Source: Lewinellaceae bacterium (lineage in GTDB: Bacteria > Bacteroidota > Bacteroidia > Chitinophagales > Saprospiraceae). From it: a stretch of DNA of 64,000 bases. Positions 56,601 to 64,000 of this stretch are shown here, one piece after another; position 1 is the first letter of the stretch, and each line of letters opens with the position of its first letter. The stretch covers positions 992,001-1,056,000 of the forward strand of contig JACJYG010000005.1 of the NCBI GenBank assembly GCA_020636215.1. Direction: 5' to 3'. The notes beneath the pieces are model-generated. The model worked only from the letters and a program-made list of their open reading frames with translations, had not been told where the DNA came from and searched no databases. Made by a program: the position numbers and the translations under genes.

Positions 56601-58622
56601 CTAAAACCCATGCACCTCAAAAACAAACTTCTTCCCCGCCGTCGATAACTTCCACTCATCAGTCCGGAAAGGCAAAGCCGGTAAGCCCTCCTTATTGTAT
56701 AGGTCCAATGCTCCCGGATTATCAGACCAGGCATAGCGCACAGCGACGGGGCCAGGGACTTCCGGACAAGAAACCACAACGGTATTCCCTTCGATAAAAG
56801 CCCGCGCCCAGTGGAATTTTCGATCCGCTCCAGCGATGGCGAAGCCTCGCAGGTAGCCATATTTGTCTCTGGATATCAGTCCGGCGCCAATGGAGGAAAA
56901 GGTGATCCGGATCTTATCTCCTTCTATCAACATAGACTCATATACCGGCCCGGAATAGACTATATTTTCCCCATAAGCCACTCTGCGGGCGGCCAGTCCC
57001 AGGCGATCGCCGAGATCTTTCTTGTTTTTAGGATGGATGTCGTCGGCGTCTCCGATGTCGATGGCGGTGGCGATAGCGGTTTTGGGCAGAGCCAGGGCTT
57101 TCATCTGGGCCTCTCGGAGTTCCGCCCAGGTGCTTTCTCCCGGCTGTTGTGCTTCCGGCAGGTAGTTGGCGAGCTGGACGATTAGGAAAGGGAAATCTCC
57201 CTGTCCCCAGTTTTTGCGCCAATCGCGGATCATAGCGGGCAGCAGATCGGCGTACTCTTCCGATCGCTTATCCAGCGCATTGGATTCGCCCTGATACCAG
57301 ATGGCGCCTTTGATGGCGTAGGGCATCAATGGGGCAATGCTGCCGTTGTAGAGCAGGGTGGGGTGGGTGAAAAAACTACCATTGGGCACGGTGGGTGTGG
57401 GGAAAGTAGCGGCGTCTATCTTCAGGCCGGGTTTGAATTTCCAGCTTCCGTTGAGGATGGGGTTGCCCCAGAAAGCAGCGGAGTAGAAGCCGCCCATGCC
57501 GCCGATGTCGAATACCCGCACAACCAGTACGTTGCCTTTGGGCTTCAGGATGTTGGCCGGGAAAAAGTAATTGCGCCAGTTCCGGTTGCCGAAAGACTCC
57601 CCGATCTTAACGCCGTTCACCCAGGCGATGTCGTAGTCGTCGATCTGGTTGAGCGCGATATTGAAAGTGTCTCCGCTGAAGCCTTCCGGCAGGTCAAATT
57701 CTTTGCGGAACCAAACGGCGCCGTCGTGATCCTCCAGCCCGGCGTATTCCCAGAAATTAGGAATGTTGATCTCTTTCCAATCAGACACATCCGTAGCCGG
57801 GTTTTCCCAATGTTGTTCAATGCCGGGCCCTTTGAGGTAATATTGCGTGTCCCAGGTTTTGCGGTATTCCTTCAGTTCCTCTTCAAGCTGAGCAAAGTTT
57901 TTATTCAAACGCACCATCTCATCGACGACGGGAGCAAACTGCGGGAAGGGCTTCAGAGCGCCGGCGCTCATCCATGTTTCGATGGTGGTGGCGCCCAGGT
58001 TACTACTGATCAGTCCAATGGGTACGCCGAAGTGATTTTGGAGATATTGTCCGAAAAAATAAGCTACTCCGGACAAATCCCCGATACTTCCAGGGCTGGC
58101 TGTGGCCCATTGTCCGCCTTTGATATCCTTTTTAGGGAGGTAGTCTAAATCCACCGCGACATTGAAAAAACGCAAATTCGGGTTGTTCGCCCGAGTGCTG
58201 TCTGCCTCCTGATAGCCCAGCATTTTTAAGGTGTATTGCATATTCGACTGGCCGCCGCAAAGCCAGACATCGCCGATCAGCACATCTTTGAGTAGGATTG
58301 TATTTTCAGCCTTGACACTGATTGCATAGGGGCCGCCGGCAGGAGTAGGAGGGAGTAGGAGCTTCCAATTGCCGCCTGCATCCGCTGTAGTTTGGTAAAA
58401 GTGGCCTTGAAATTCCAGGCTTACCTGTTCGCCTGGTGTCGCCCATCCCCAGATGGGGACTTCCACATTTCGTTGCAGCACCATGTGGCTGGTAAATAAT
58501 TGATGGAGTTGTACTTTTGCAGAGGCCTTCTGAAGAAATAAAGAAAATACGATCGTCAGAAGAAGAACCAACATACTGATTGAGCGCCAACCAGATTTGT
58601 TTCGTGAAATCCCGGGTTGCAT
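56601..58622 (-). CDS. Secreted sialate O-acetylesterase-like SGNH esterase
   Basis: 673 residues; the signal peptide (LVLLLTIVFSLFLQKASA) sits behind a short basic N-terminus. Motifs of the family are clear: LFTSHMVLQR, VPIWGWA, WLCGGQSNM with the nucleophile S126, and IGLISSNLGATTIETWMS. A galactose-binding-like insert lies at about 270-380 (GAVWFRKEFDLPEGFSG), and the second half starts KGAIWYQGESNA with LVQLANY and the later DIGDADDIHPKNK supplying the Asp and His. It removes acetyl esters from sialic acids or other acetylated sugars. Divergent from the beta-propeller lipoprotein gene. Confidence 0.9.
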   Translation of the reverse strand: MQPGISRNKSGWRSISMLVLLLTIVFSLFLQKASAKVQLHQLFTSHMVLQRNVEVPIWGWATPGEQVSLEFQGHFYQTTADAGGNWKLLLPPTPAGGPYAISVKAENTILLKDVLIGDVWLCGGQSNMQYTLKMLGYQEADSTRANNPNLRFFNVAVDLDYLPKKDIKGGQWATASPGSIGDLSGVAYFFGQYLQNHFGVPIGLISSNLGATTIETWMSAGALKPFPQFAPVVDEMVRLNKNFAQLEEELKEYRKTWDTQYYLKGPGIEQHWENPATDVSDWKEINIPNFWEYAGLEDHDGAVWFRKEFDLPEGFSGDTFNIALNQIDDYDIAWVNGVKIGESFGNRNWRNYFFPANILKPKGNVLVVRVFDIGGMGGFYSAAFWGNPILNGSWKFKPGLKIDAATFPTPTVPNGSFFTHPTLLYNGSIAPLMPYAIKGAIWYQGESNALDKRSEEYADLLPAMIRDWRKNWGQGDFPFLIVQLANYLPEAQQPGESTWAELREAQMKALALPKTAIATAIDIGDADDIHPKNKKDLGDRLGLAARRVAYGENIVYSGPVYESMLIEGDKIRITFSSIGAGLISRDKYGYLRGFAIAGADRKFHWARAFIEGNTVVVSCPEVPGPVAVRYAWSDNPGALDLYNKEGLPALPFRTDEWKLSTAGKKFVFEVHGF

Positions 58623-58727
58623 ATTGCGGCTTTTTTAATATTTAGAGGTAAGTTCTCCCTGTACATCGTATTTTGTACATTCGTACATTGTGTCGGCATA
58701 TTCTAAAACAGGAACAACACCCATTCT
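58621..58727. promoter_or_regulatory. Short divergent promoter region with GTACAT repeats
   Basis: Between divergent genes. GTACATTC and GTACATTG follow GTACATCGTATTTT (about 58670-58692), forming a degenerate 8-bp-type repeat and an imperfect TTGTACA...TACATTG dyad. No exact TAnnTTTG box was found. Confidence 0.35.
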
Positions 58728-59951
58728 ATGTTCATTTCTGCTATAAAAAGTTTCCGGGCAATCGCCCTGTTTATATTACTACTCAGTTTACCCCTGTCCT
58801 GTGCTTCTCCTGGACAGGCGGGCAGCGTTGACCAAGATAGTCAATCGGTATCAAAAAGCTTGTCTTCTTACGCTGCGGATTGGAACCGCCTGTTTTTTCG
58901 CTCCTCCGGCTGGTTTGGGGGGGATGGCATTTTTGGCATCCCCCTGGACGGGAAAGAGTTCGTGCCGGCTGGCCCACAAACCAGGACCCTTTTTATTTTC
59001 AGCGATTCGGTGATCGGAAATACGAAGGATGGAAAAGTTGGGAGTGGGGATTTTAAAATGATCCATAACCTGGTGGCGTACCTGGATGGAAGTGAACCTG
59101 CGCCAGGGAAATTCGAATTCTATTGGCCGGAAGGCGAAGATGGAAAACCGGCTACCCTTTTTGTCCCCCAAACACCGCATACGCAGCCCGGAGACTACTA
59201 CTGGCTGGGGGATGGTTTTGTCAATGTCGATGCAGACAGCACACTGTACATTTTCGCCTATCAGGTGCGCGATGTGCCCACGGGCGCTTTTTTTGAGTTC
59301 GAACAGGTAGGTGTTTCGTTGATCGCAATTTCACCAGGCAGTGAACCGCCGTTTAATGAACAACGGCAAATGGAAACGCCCTTCTTTTCCCCTCTGGAAG
59401 ATGGTTCAGGCAATATCACCTTCGGAAGTGGCATTTTCGTCAATACAGCTTCTGCCGGCGCCCCCAATCCGGATGGATATATCTACATTTATGGGGTAGC
59501 AGGTATCTACCAGGAACTCCATGTAGCCCGGGTGCGTCCGGAATCCTTTGAAAATTTTTCCACCTGGCAGTTTTGGGATGGCCAGGACTGGAATTCAGAA
59601 ATGAAAGCGTCAAAATCAGTGACCAACAGTGTTTCCAATGAGTTGAGCCTCAGCCCCCTGCCCGATGGAAGATACCTGCTGGTGCATCAGCGCTACGGTA
59701 TGCTGCCTGAGGTGGCCGTGCAGGTGGCTAAAAGTCCAGTGGGGCCTTTTTTCCCGGCTAAAGACATCTGGCATTGCCCCGAAGTGGACGAGGATATCGA
59801 CTATTTTGTCTACAACGCCAAGGCTTATCCCCACCTCTCCAAACCGGGAGAATTGCTGGTTAGCTATAACGTGAATTCTTTTGATTTTTTCAAGGATATC
59901 CTGACTGACCCTCAATTGTGCCGGCCGCGTTTTATTCGGTTGAGGTTGTAA
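58728..59951 (+). CDS. Lipoprotein with beta-propeller of the DUF4185/DUF5005 type
   Basis: 407 residues, lipoprotein signal ending PLSC (C25). The start WNRLFFRSSGWFGGDGIFGIPL with TLFIFSDSVIG matches five-bladed propeller families of unknown function (DUF4185/DUF5005), which are related to carbohydrate-active enzymes. Blades continue with PGDYYWLGDGFVNVDADSTLYIF and YIYIYGVAG. It lies 91 bp upstream of the GH38 gene and opposite the sialate esterase, so a role in binding or cleaving a glycan is likely but unproven. Confidence 0.7.
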   Translation: MFISAIKSFRAIALFILLLSLPLSCASPGQAGSVDQDSQSVSKSLSSYAADWNRLFFRSSGWFGGDGIFGIPLDGKEFVPAGPQTRTLFIFSDSVIGNTKDGKVGSGDFKMIHNLVAYLDGSEPAPGKFEFYWPEGEDGKPATLFVPQTPHTQPGDYYWLGDGFVNVDADSTLYIFAYQVRDVPTGAFFEFEQVGVSLIAISPGSEPPFNEQRQMETPFFSPLEDGSGNITFGSGIFVNTASAGAPNPDGYIYIYGVAGIYQELHVARVRPESFENFSTWQFWDGQDWNSEMKASKSVTNSVSNELSLSPLPDGRYLLVHQRYGMLPEVAVQVAKSPVGPFFPAKDIWHCPEVDEDIDYFVYNAKAYPHLSKPGELLVSYNVNSFDFFKDILTDPQLCRPRFIRLRL

Positions 59952-60042
59952 GTTGCGGTACATAGCTAAATCCTGGGGCGTACATCCGAAGCTAATCAAA
60001 TGATAATTAGGCTATCCAATTGTATCAGTTACTTTAAGAAAA

Positions 60043-63000
60043 ATGAATAGAGCTATTCTGACCACCCTTTTGAGCTTCTGTATCCTGCCGCTGTGGGCAC
60101 AGGAAAAGCAGCCGTTATCTGATCTTTGGCCGGTTCGTTCCGAAAAATTCGTGCAGGGCTTCGCAAGCCCGCTGGAGGGAGAGCGATTGGATTTTCTACC
60201 CAATTTGCAGGCCGGTAGTATTGCCTTGTTTCTACGGGCAACGGGTGGGCAGATCGAATTTGAAACGGACCCTATGCCGGCTGGCGCCGAAGGGGAGGTG
60301 GTTACCTTTTTGTGGGAAGCAGCCATTGCTAAAACCACCGGGCCAAACCCTGTTCCATTTGATTTTGAAGTCGAAGGTGAAAAATGGTTCACTTTTGAAA
60401 CGGCGCGGGATACGAATGATCTGTATTGGATTTATTCCGGCCCCCGGGGCAGTGAACTGGCCTTTGTTACGTCCTTTGTCGACCCCGAAAAAGGAGACCA
60501 GTTCGGGTATATGTTCCTGACGGCGCCGCGCGATTTAGTTCCCGCAGGTACTCCTGTAAAGATCCGGATGCACTCGGAAGCCAGCGGTGGGCCGGAGTGG
60601 TATATGGCTTTCCAGAACCGGGTTCATCCCGATTCCAGGGTATACACCGTACCGGCGCTGGCCAGAGATGGGGACAAGCTCCGCCAGCCGGTGAATATTG
60701 AATATGTGCATCTCGGCCCTCCGGCAACCGCAACCATTCTGGTAAATGGGCATAAACAAATGGAGGCCGCCTTCCACCCTGGGAAAAACGAACTCAGTAT
60801 TCTGTTGGACAGGGTGGAAGCCCCCACCAATGTGCAGGTGGATATTGTTTTGCCGGACGCCCGGCCTTCCTATTCCGTCCAGCTCAGGCCGGTACGGGCA
60901 TTTGAGGTCTACCTGCTGCCCCATTCCCATGTCGACATCGGCTTTACCCACAAGCAGGCGGAGGTAGAGCGTATGCAGTGGCGGAATTTTGAACAGGGCA
61001 TCGAGCTGGCCCGGCAGACGGCCGATTATCCGGAGGGGGCGCGGTACAAATGGAATGTAGAAGTGCTCTGGGCGGTGGATGGTTATCTGAAGAACGCAAG
61101 CCCTGAAAAGCGGGAGTCCTTCCTCGATGCAGTCCGCCGGGGCTGGATCGGCCTGGATGCCTTATATGGCAGCGAGCTGACTGGCCTGCAGCGGCCGGAG
61201 GAACTCATGCATGCAGCAAATTTTGCTACCCGGCTGGAAGCAACATACAAGCTCCCCATTCAATCGGCTATGATCACCGATGTGCCAGGGTACGCCTGGG
61301 GTATCGTGCCGGCCCTGGCGGAGAATGAAGTCCGCTATTTTTCCATAGGGCCCAACCACATGCCTCACCTGGCGCATGGTGGGTATCAGGTGGGCTATAC
61401 TTTTGAGGCCTGGGGAGATGTGCCCTTCTATTGGGAGTCCCCTTCCGGAAAAGATAAGGTGCTCTTTTGGATGACGCGACATGGTTATTCCTGGTTCCAT
61501 GACTGGCTGTTGGGCAAGCTCCGCAAATCGGGCGGCACGCCCATCCTTCAATTTCTGGATGAACTGGACGAGGAAGGCTACCCTTATGACATCGTTCAAC
61601 TTCGCTACACCTTAGGGGATAATGGCGGCCCGGATACGGATATGCCGGATTTTGTGCGGGAGTGGAATAAAAAATACGCTTATCCTAAATTGCGGATCGC
61701 TACCACCATCGAGATGTTCCGGGCTTTTGAGGATCGATATGGCGCTGAGCTTCCCACTTATCGGGGTGATTTCACCCCATATTGGGAGGATGGCGCCGCC
61801 TCTTCGGCAGTAGAAACCGCGGCCAACCGGAATGCCGCGGAGCAACTGGTACAGGCGGAAACCCTTTGGGCAATGCTCTCCCCGGACGATTACCCTGTTG
61901 CTGCTTTTGACGAGGCCTGGACCAATGTGGTGCTCTTTTCGGAGCACACCTGGGGGGCTATTACCAGTAAATCGGACCCCGACGGCGATTTGGCGGTAAG
62001 CCAGTGGCAGGTCAAACAAGGTTTCGCATTGGATGCCGCCCGGCAGGCCAAAGAACTGACCGACAAAGCCGTCAGCGGCCTGAAACTACAGGAAGGCCCG
62101 GTTCGGGCATTTTTGTTATTGAATACCACTTCCTGGCCCCGAACGGAGTTGGTGAAATTACCGGCGGAATGGCAGTTGTCGGGGCTCGGCGTTTTCGGCC
62201 CTGATGGTAAACAAATTCTTACTCAGAAATTATCTACCGGAGAACTGGCATTCCTCGCTCAGGGAGTGCCACCCTTCAGTGCTCAGCGGTATACCCTCCA
62301 AAAGAAAAAAGCGAAGCGGGAAAAAGCAGGCGTAGCGTTGGATGGTTATCAATTGGCCAATGAACAACTTAGCCTGAAGATTGACGAAACAACCGGCGCG
62401 ATCAGTAGCCTCCGTTATCAGGGCATACCCTATGACCTGGTAGACCGAAACAATGAATTTGGTTTCAACGAATATTGGTATACCGGGCTGAATGCATCCA
62501 ACCCACAAAAGAGTAGTGCGGCAAAGATCAGGGTCAAGGAAAATGGGCCGTTGGTGGCCTCTTTACTGATTGAATCGGAAGCACCGGGCGCTCGTCACCT
62601 TAGCCGGGAGATTGAGCTGGCTGCCGGCCTGGACTATGTCCGGCTGACGAATACAGTGGATAAGATCAAAGTGCTGGAAGATGAGAACGTCCGTTTTTCC
62701 TTCCCATTCCAGCTACCGAAAAGCCAGCTGCGTGTCGACCTGGCCTGGGCGGTGATGCGCCCTGAACTGGACCAGCTCAAAGGGGCGAATAAGAACTTTT
62801 TCTGTGCCCAGCATTGGGTGGATTTCACCAACCAGGACGGCGGCCTGACCTGGGCCAACCTGGATGCTCCATTGATAGAAATAGGTGGTATGTACGGCCA
62901 GAATTGGATGGGTGATCTGCGCACCCGCCCCTGGATCAAAACCTACGAGCCCTCCAACCTGCTGTTCTCCTGGGTGATGAACAACGCCTGGTTTGTCAAT

Positions 63001-63399
63001 TACAAAGGCTATCAGGAAGGCCCTGCCCGTTTTCGGTATGCCATTCGTCCGCATAAAACGTTTAACACGGCCGAGGCCAAGCAATTTGGCATTGGCCTGA
63101 GCCAGCCTTTGATCGCCCTTCCCGTCAGTGAGGAGCAGGGGAGCATTCCTTCGCTGTTTACCCTGGATGGATCGACTTCCGTGATGGCTACCTCCTGCAA
63201 GCCAGCCGGAGATGGCAAGGGCTGGGTGGTCCGCTTGTTTAACACCAGCGACGAGGAAGCAACGGCAGCGCTGAACTGGAGTGGGGAAAAACCGAAGACG
63301 CTATACCGCAGCAATGCCAAAGAATCCATTGGTGAGCCTTTGGCCCCTGAGCTAAGCCTGGGCGCCTGGGAAATATTGACCTTGAGGGTGATGCCCTAA
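60043..63399 (+). CDS. GH38-like alpha-mannosidase, secreted
   Basis: 1,118 residues with a signal peptide (LLSFCILPLWAQ). An N-terminal roughly 280-residue beta-rich region precedes the GH38 catalytic domain, which starts YLLPHSHVDIGFTH (zinc ligands H294, H296 and D298 as in GH38). The likely nucleophile is D413 in MITDVPGYAWG, in place of the more usual FGHS context. A three-helix region and C-terminal beta-sandwich (SLKIDETTGAISSLRYQG) follow. It is expected to cleave alpha-mannosides or related linkages. Substrate is uncertain because the catalytic loop differs from classical members. Same direction as the propeller lipoprotein. Confidence 0.85.
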   Translation: MNRAILTTLLSFCILPLWAQEKQPLSDLWPVRSEKFVQGFASPLEGERLDFLPNLQAGSIALFLRATGGQIEFETDPMPAGAEGEVVTFLWEAAIAKTTGPNPVPFDFEVEGEKWFTFETARDTNDLYWIYSGPRGSELAFVTSFVDPEKGDQFGYMFLTAPRDLVPAGTPVKIRMHSEASGGPEWYMAFQNRVHPDSRVYTVPALARDGDKLRQPVNIEYVHLGPPATATILVNGHKQMEAAFHPGKNELSILLDRVEAPTNVQVDIVLPDARPSYSVQLRPVRAFEVYLLPHSHVDIGFTHKQAEVERMQWRNFEQGIELARQTADYPEGARYKWNVEVLWAVDGYLKNASPEKRESFLDAVRRGWIGLDALYGSELTGLQRPEELMHAANFATRLEATYKLPIQSAMITDVPGYAWGIVPALAENEVRYFSIGPNHMPHLAHGGYQVGYTFEAWGDVPFYWESPSGKDKVLFWMTRHGYSWFHDWLLGKLRKSGGTPILQFLDELDEEGYPYDIVQLRYTLGDNGGPDTDMPDFVREWNKKYAYPKLRIATTIEMFRAFEDRYGAELPTYRGDFTPYWEDGAASSAVETAANRNAAEQLVQAETLWAMLSPDDYPVAAFDEAWTNVVLFSEHTWGAITSKSDPDGDLAVSQWQVKQGFALDAARQAKELTDKAVSGLKLQEGPVRAFLLLNTTSWPRTELVKLPAEWQLSGLGVFGPDGKQILTQKLSTGELAFLAQGVPPFSAQRYTLQKKKAKREKAGVALDGYQLANEQLSLKIDETTGAISSLRYQGIPYDLVDRNNEFGFNEYWYTGLNASNPQKSSAAKIRVKENGPLVASLLIESEAPGARHLSREIELAAGLDYVRLTNTVDKIKVLEDENVRFSFPFQLPKSQLRVDLAWAVMRPELDQLKGANKNFFCAQHWVDFTNQDGGLTWANLDAPLIEIGGMYGQNWMGDLRTRPWIKTYEPSNLLFSWVMNNAWFVNYKGYQEGPARFRYAIRPHKTFNTAEAKQFGIGLSQPLIALPVSEEQGSIPSLFTLDGSTSVMATSCKPAGDGKGWVVRLFNTSDEEATAALNWSGEKPKTLYRSNAKESIGEPLAPELSLGAWEILTLRVMP

Positions 63400-63406
63400 G
63401 AGAGAT

Positions 63407-63505
63407 GGGAGTGTTCGAATTGGGCGTGTTCAAGAGTTCGTGTCCCGGCCCCCAAGAACAGGCCCCGAACGCCCAAACTTTACCCGGCCAGTAGGGACGG
63501 GACCC
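63407..63505. repeat. Intergenic block with 8-bp-type units and an inverted copy of the dispersed repeat
   Basis: GTGTTCGA, GTGTTCAA and GAGTTCGTG units lie at about 63411-63442. They are followed at 63478-63505 by CTTTACCCGGCCAGTAGGGA and CGGGACCC, the inverted form of the 44752-44779 repeat. Confidence 0.65.
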
Positions 63506-63521
63506 AAACACATTTATCATT

Positions 63522-64000
63522 ATGTCCGGAAAAATTATTTACACGATATTCCTTCTGTTTGTCTGGATTTTGCTGCCCGCCCATCCCATCTCTATCAGTT
63601 GGGCCACTTTGCGTACTTATGAAAAAAAGGTAGATATTCAGATCAACATTCTGGCGGAAGACCTTTTTCTTTTTCAAAGCCTGGAGCCGGACGAACAAGG
63701 TTTTTGCTCAAAGTTGGCCCTGGAGCAAGCCGCCGGCCGGCATCAGGAATTTCTGAGCCAGTTCTTCTTTCTGGAAGACCTGGAGGGAAACCGGCTGGAA
63801 GGGCAGTTTATCCGATGCCAATCCTTTGAGATTCCTCCTGAAGGTATTCACCGGGATAGCCTGATGCAATACAGCTTGTTATATTTCTTCGAGTTTCGTT
63901 CGCCGGCGGCCATTGCCGGCCTACAGGTTTTTCAGCAGTTTGGAGGCAGCCTTTCGCCGATCCCGGCGGTGGTGATGGCCACTGCTTATCAGGACGGGGC
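63522..64000 (+). CDS. Exported protein of unknown function, 3' truncated by window edge
   Basis: The ATG at 63522 opens about 159 codons without a stop. The signal peptide IIYTIFLLFVWILLPAHPIS is followed by ISWATLRTYEKKVDIQINILAEDLFLFQSLEP. The pattern of a short HPI(S/H)-start with EYxEKxxxLEI-type strands recalls the Bacteroidota DUF6702 family, but the match is loose. It follows the GH38 gene by about 120 bp in the same direction. Confidence 0.6.
   Translation, partial: MSGKIIYTIFLLFVWILLPAHPISISWATLRTYEKKVDIQINILAEDLFLFQSLEPDEQGFCSKLALEQAAGRHQEFLSQFFFLEDLEGNRLEGQFIRCQSFEIPPEGIHRDSLMQYSLLYFFEFRSPAAIAGLQVFQQFGGSLSPIPAVVMATAYQDG

Overview
The window looks like chromosomal DNA of a Bacteroidota member, most likely Saprospiraceae-like (class inferred, not proven). 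The signs are four proteins ending in type IX secretion (T9SS) sorting domains, SprB-type and giant adhesin-like repeats, TonB-dependent receptors with carboxypeptidase-regulatory domains, many lipoproteins, Bacteroidota promoter boxes (TTG-N17-20-TAnnTTTG) and mostly no Shine-Dalgarno sequences. No rRNA, tRNA, CRISPR array, complete insertion sequence or phage gene was seen.

Layout. 1-2.4 kb: 3' truncated copper P-type ATPase (CcoI type, minus) with a Crp/Fnr-like palindrome in its promoter. 2.6-4.4 kb: secreted BNR-repeat protein. 4.6-4.8 kb: a short inverted-repeat element with a 9-bp target duplication. 5-7.3 kb: minus-strand operon of two diheme lipoproteins around an outer-membrane-barrel-like DUF5777 protein. 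7.5-9.3 kb: ECF sigma factor overlapping an unusual anti-sigma-like protein that ends in a beta-barrel. 10-11.5 kb: secreted thioredoxin-fold protein. 11.9-21.3 kb: TPR/HTH membrane regulator, an unknown exported protein, an M23-SprB-T9SS protein and three tandem lipoproteins. 21.3-25.5 kb: divergent sulfatase and GH3 glycosidase. 25.8-34.1 kb: TonB receptor, YnjB-like binding protein, two permeases, ATPase and a radical SAM enzyme, which together form a plausible trans-envelope import line. 34.2-38.7 kb: TPR lipoprotein, small membrane protein, second TonB receptor. 38.8-42.5 kb (minus): KASIII-like enzyme, acyl-CoA/AMP ligase and BioD/DRTGG protein. 42.6-44.7 kb: two tiny genes, a GDSL lipoprotein and a 2H phosphoesterase. 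45-47.5 kb: Lon protease. 47.7-48.1 kb: a promoter-to-terminator unit without a convincing gene, a candidate structured RNA. 48.3-55.2 kb: a 2,310-residue vWFA/repeat/T9SS surface protein. 55.4-56.6 kb: RlmI-like rRNA methyltransferase. 56.6-63.4 kb: sialate O-acetylesterase, beta-propeller lipoprotein and GH38 alpha-mannosidase-like protein. 63.5-64 kb: start of an exported protein.

The dominant theme is scavenging of complex glycans and their decorations (sulfatase, GH3, sialate esterase, GH38) with surface display by T9SS and TonB uptake. Between genes there are unusual short tandem repeats with 8-10 bp periods. Some units recur at distant loci in both orientations, and a second dispersed repeat family (core CGAGCCGGGTAAAG) is also present.
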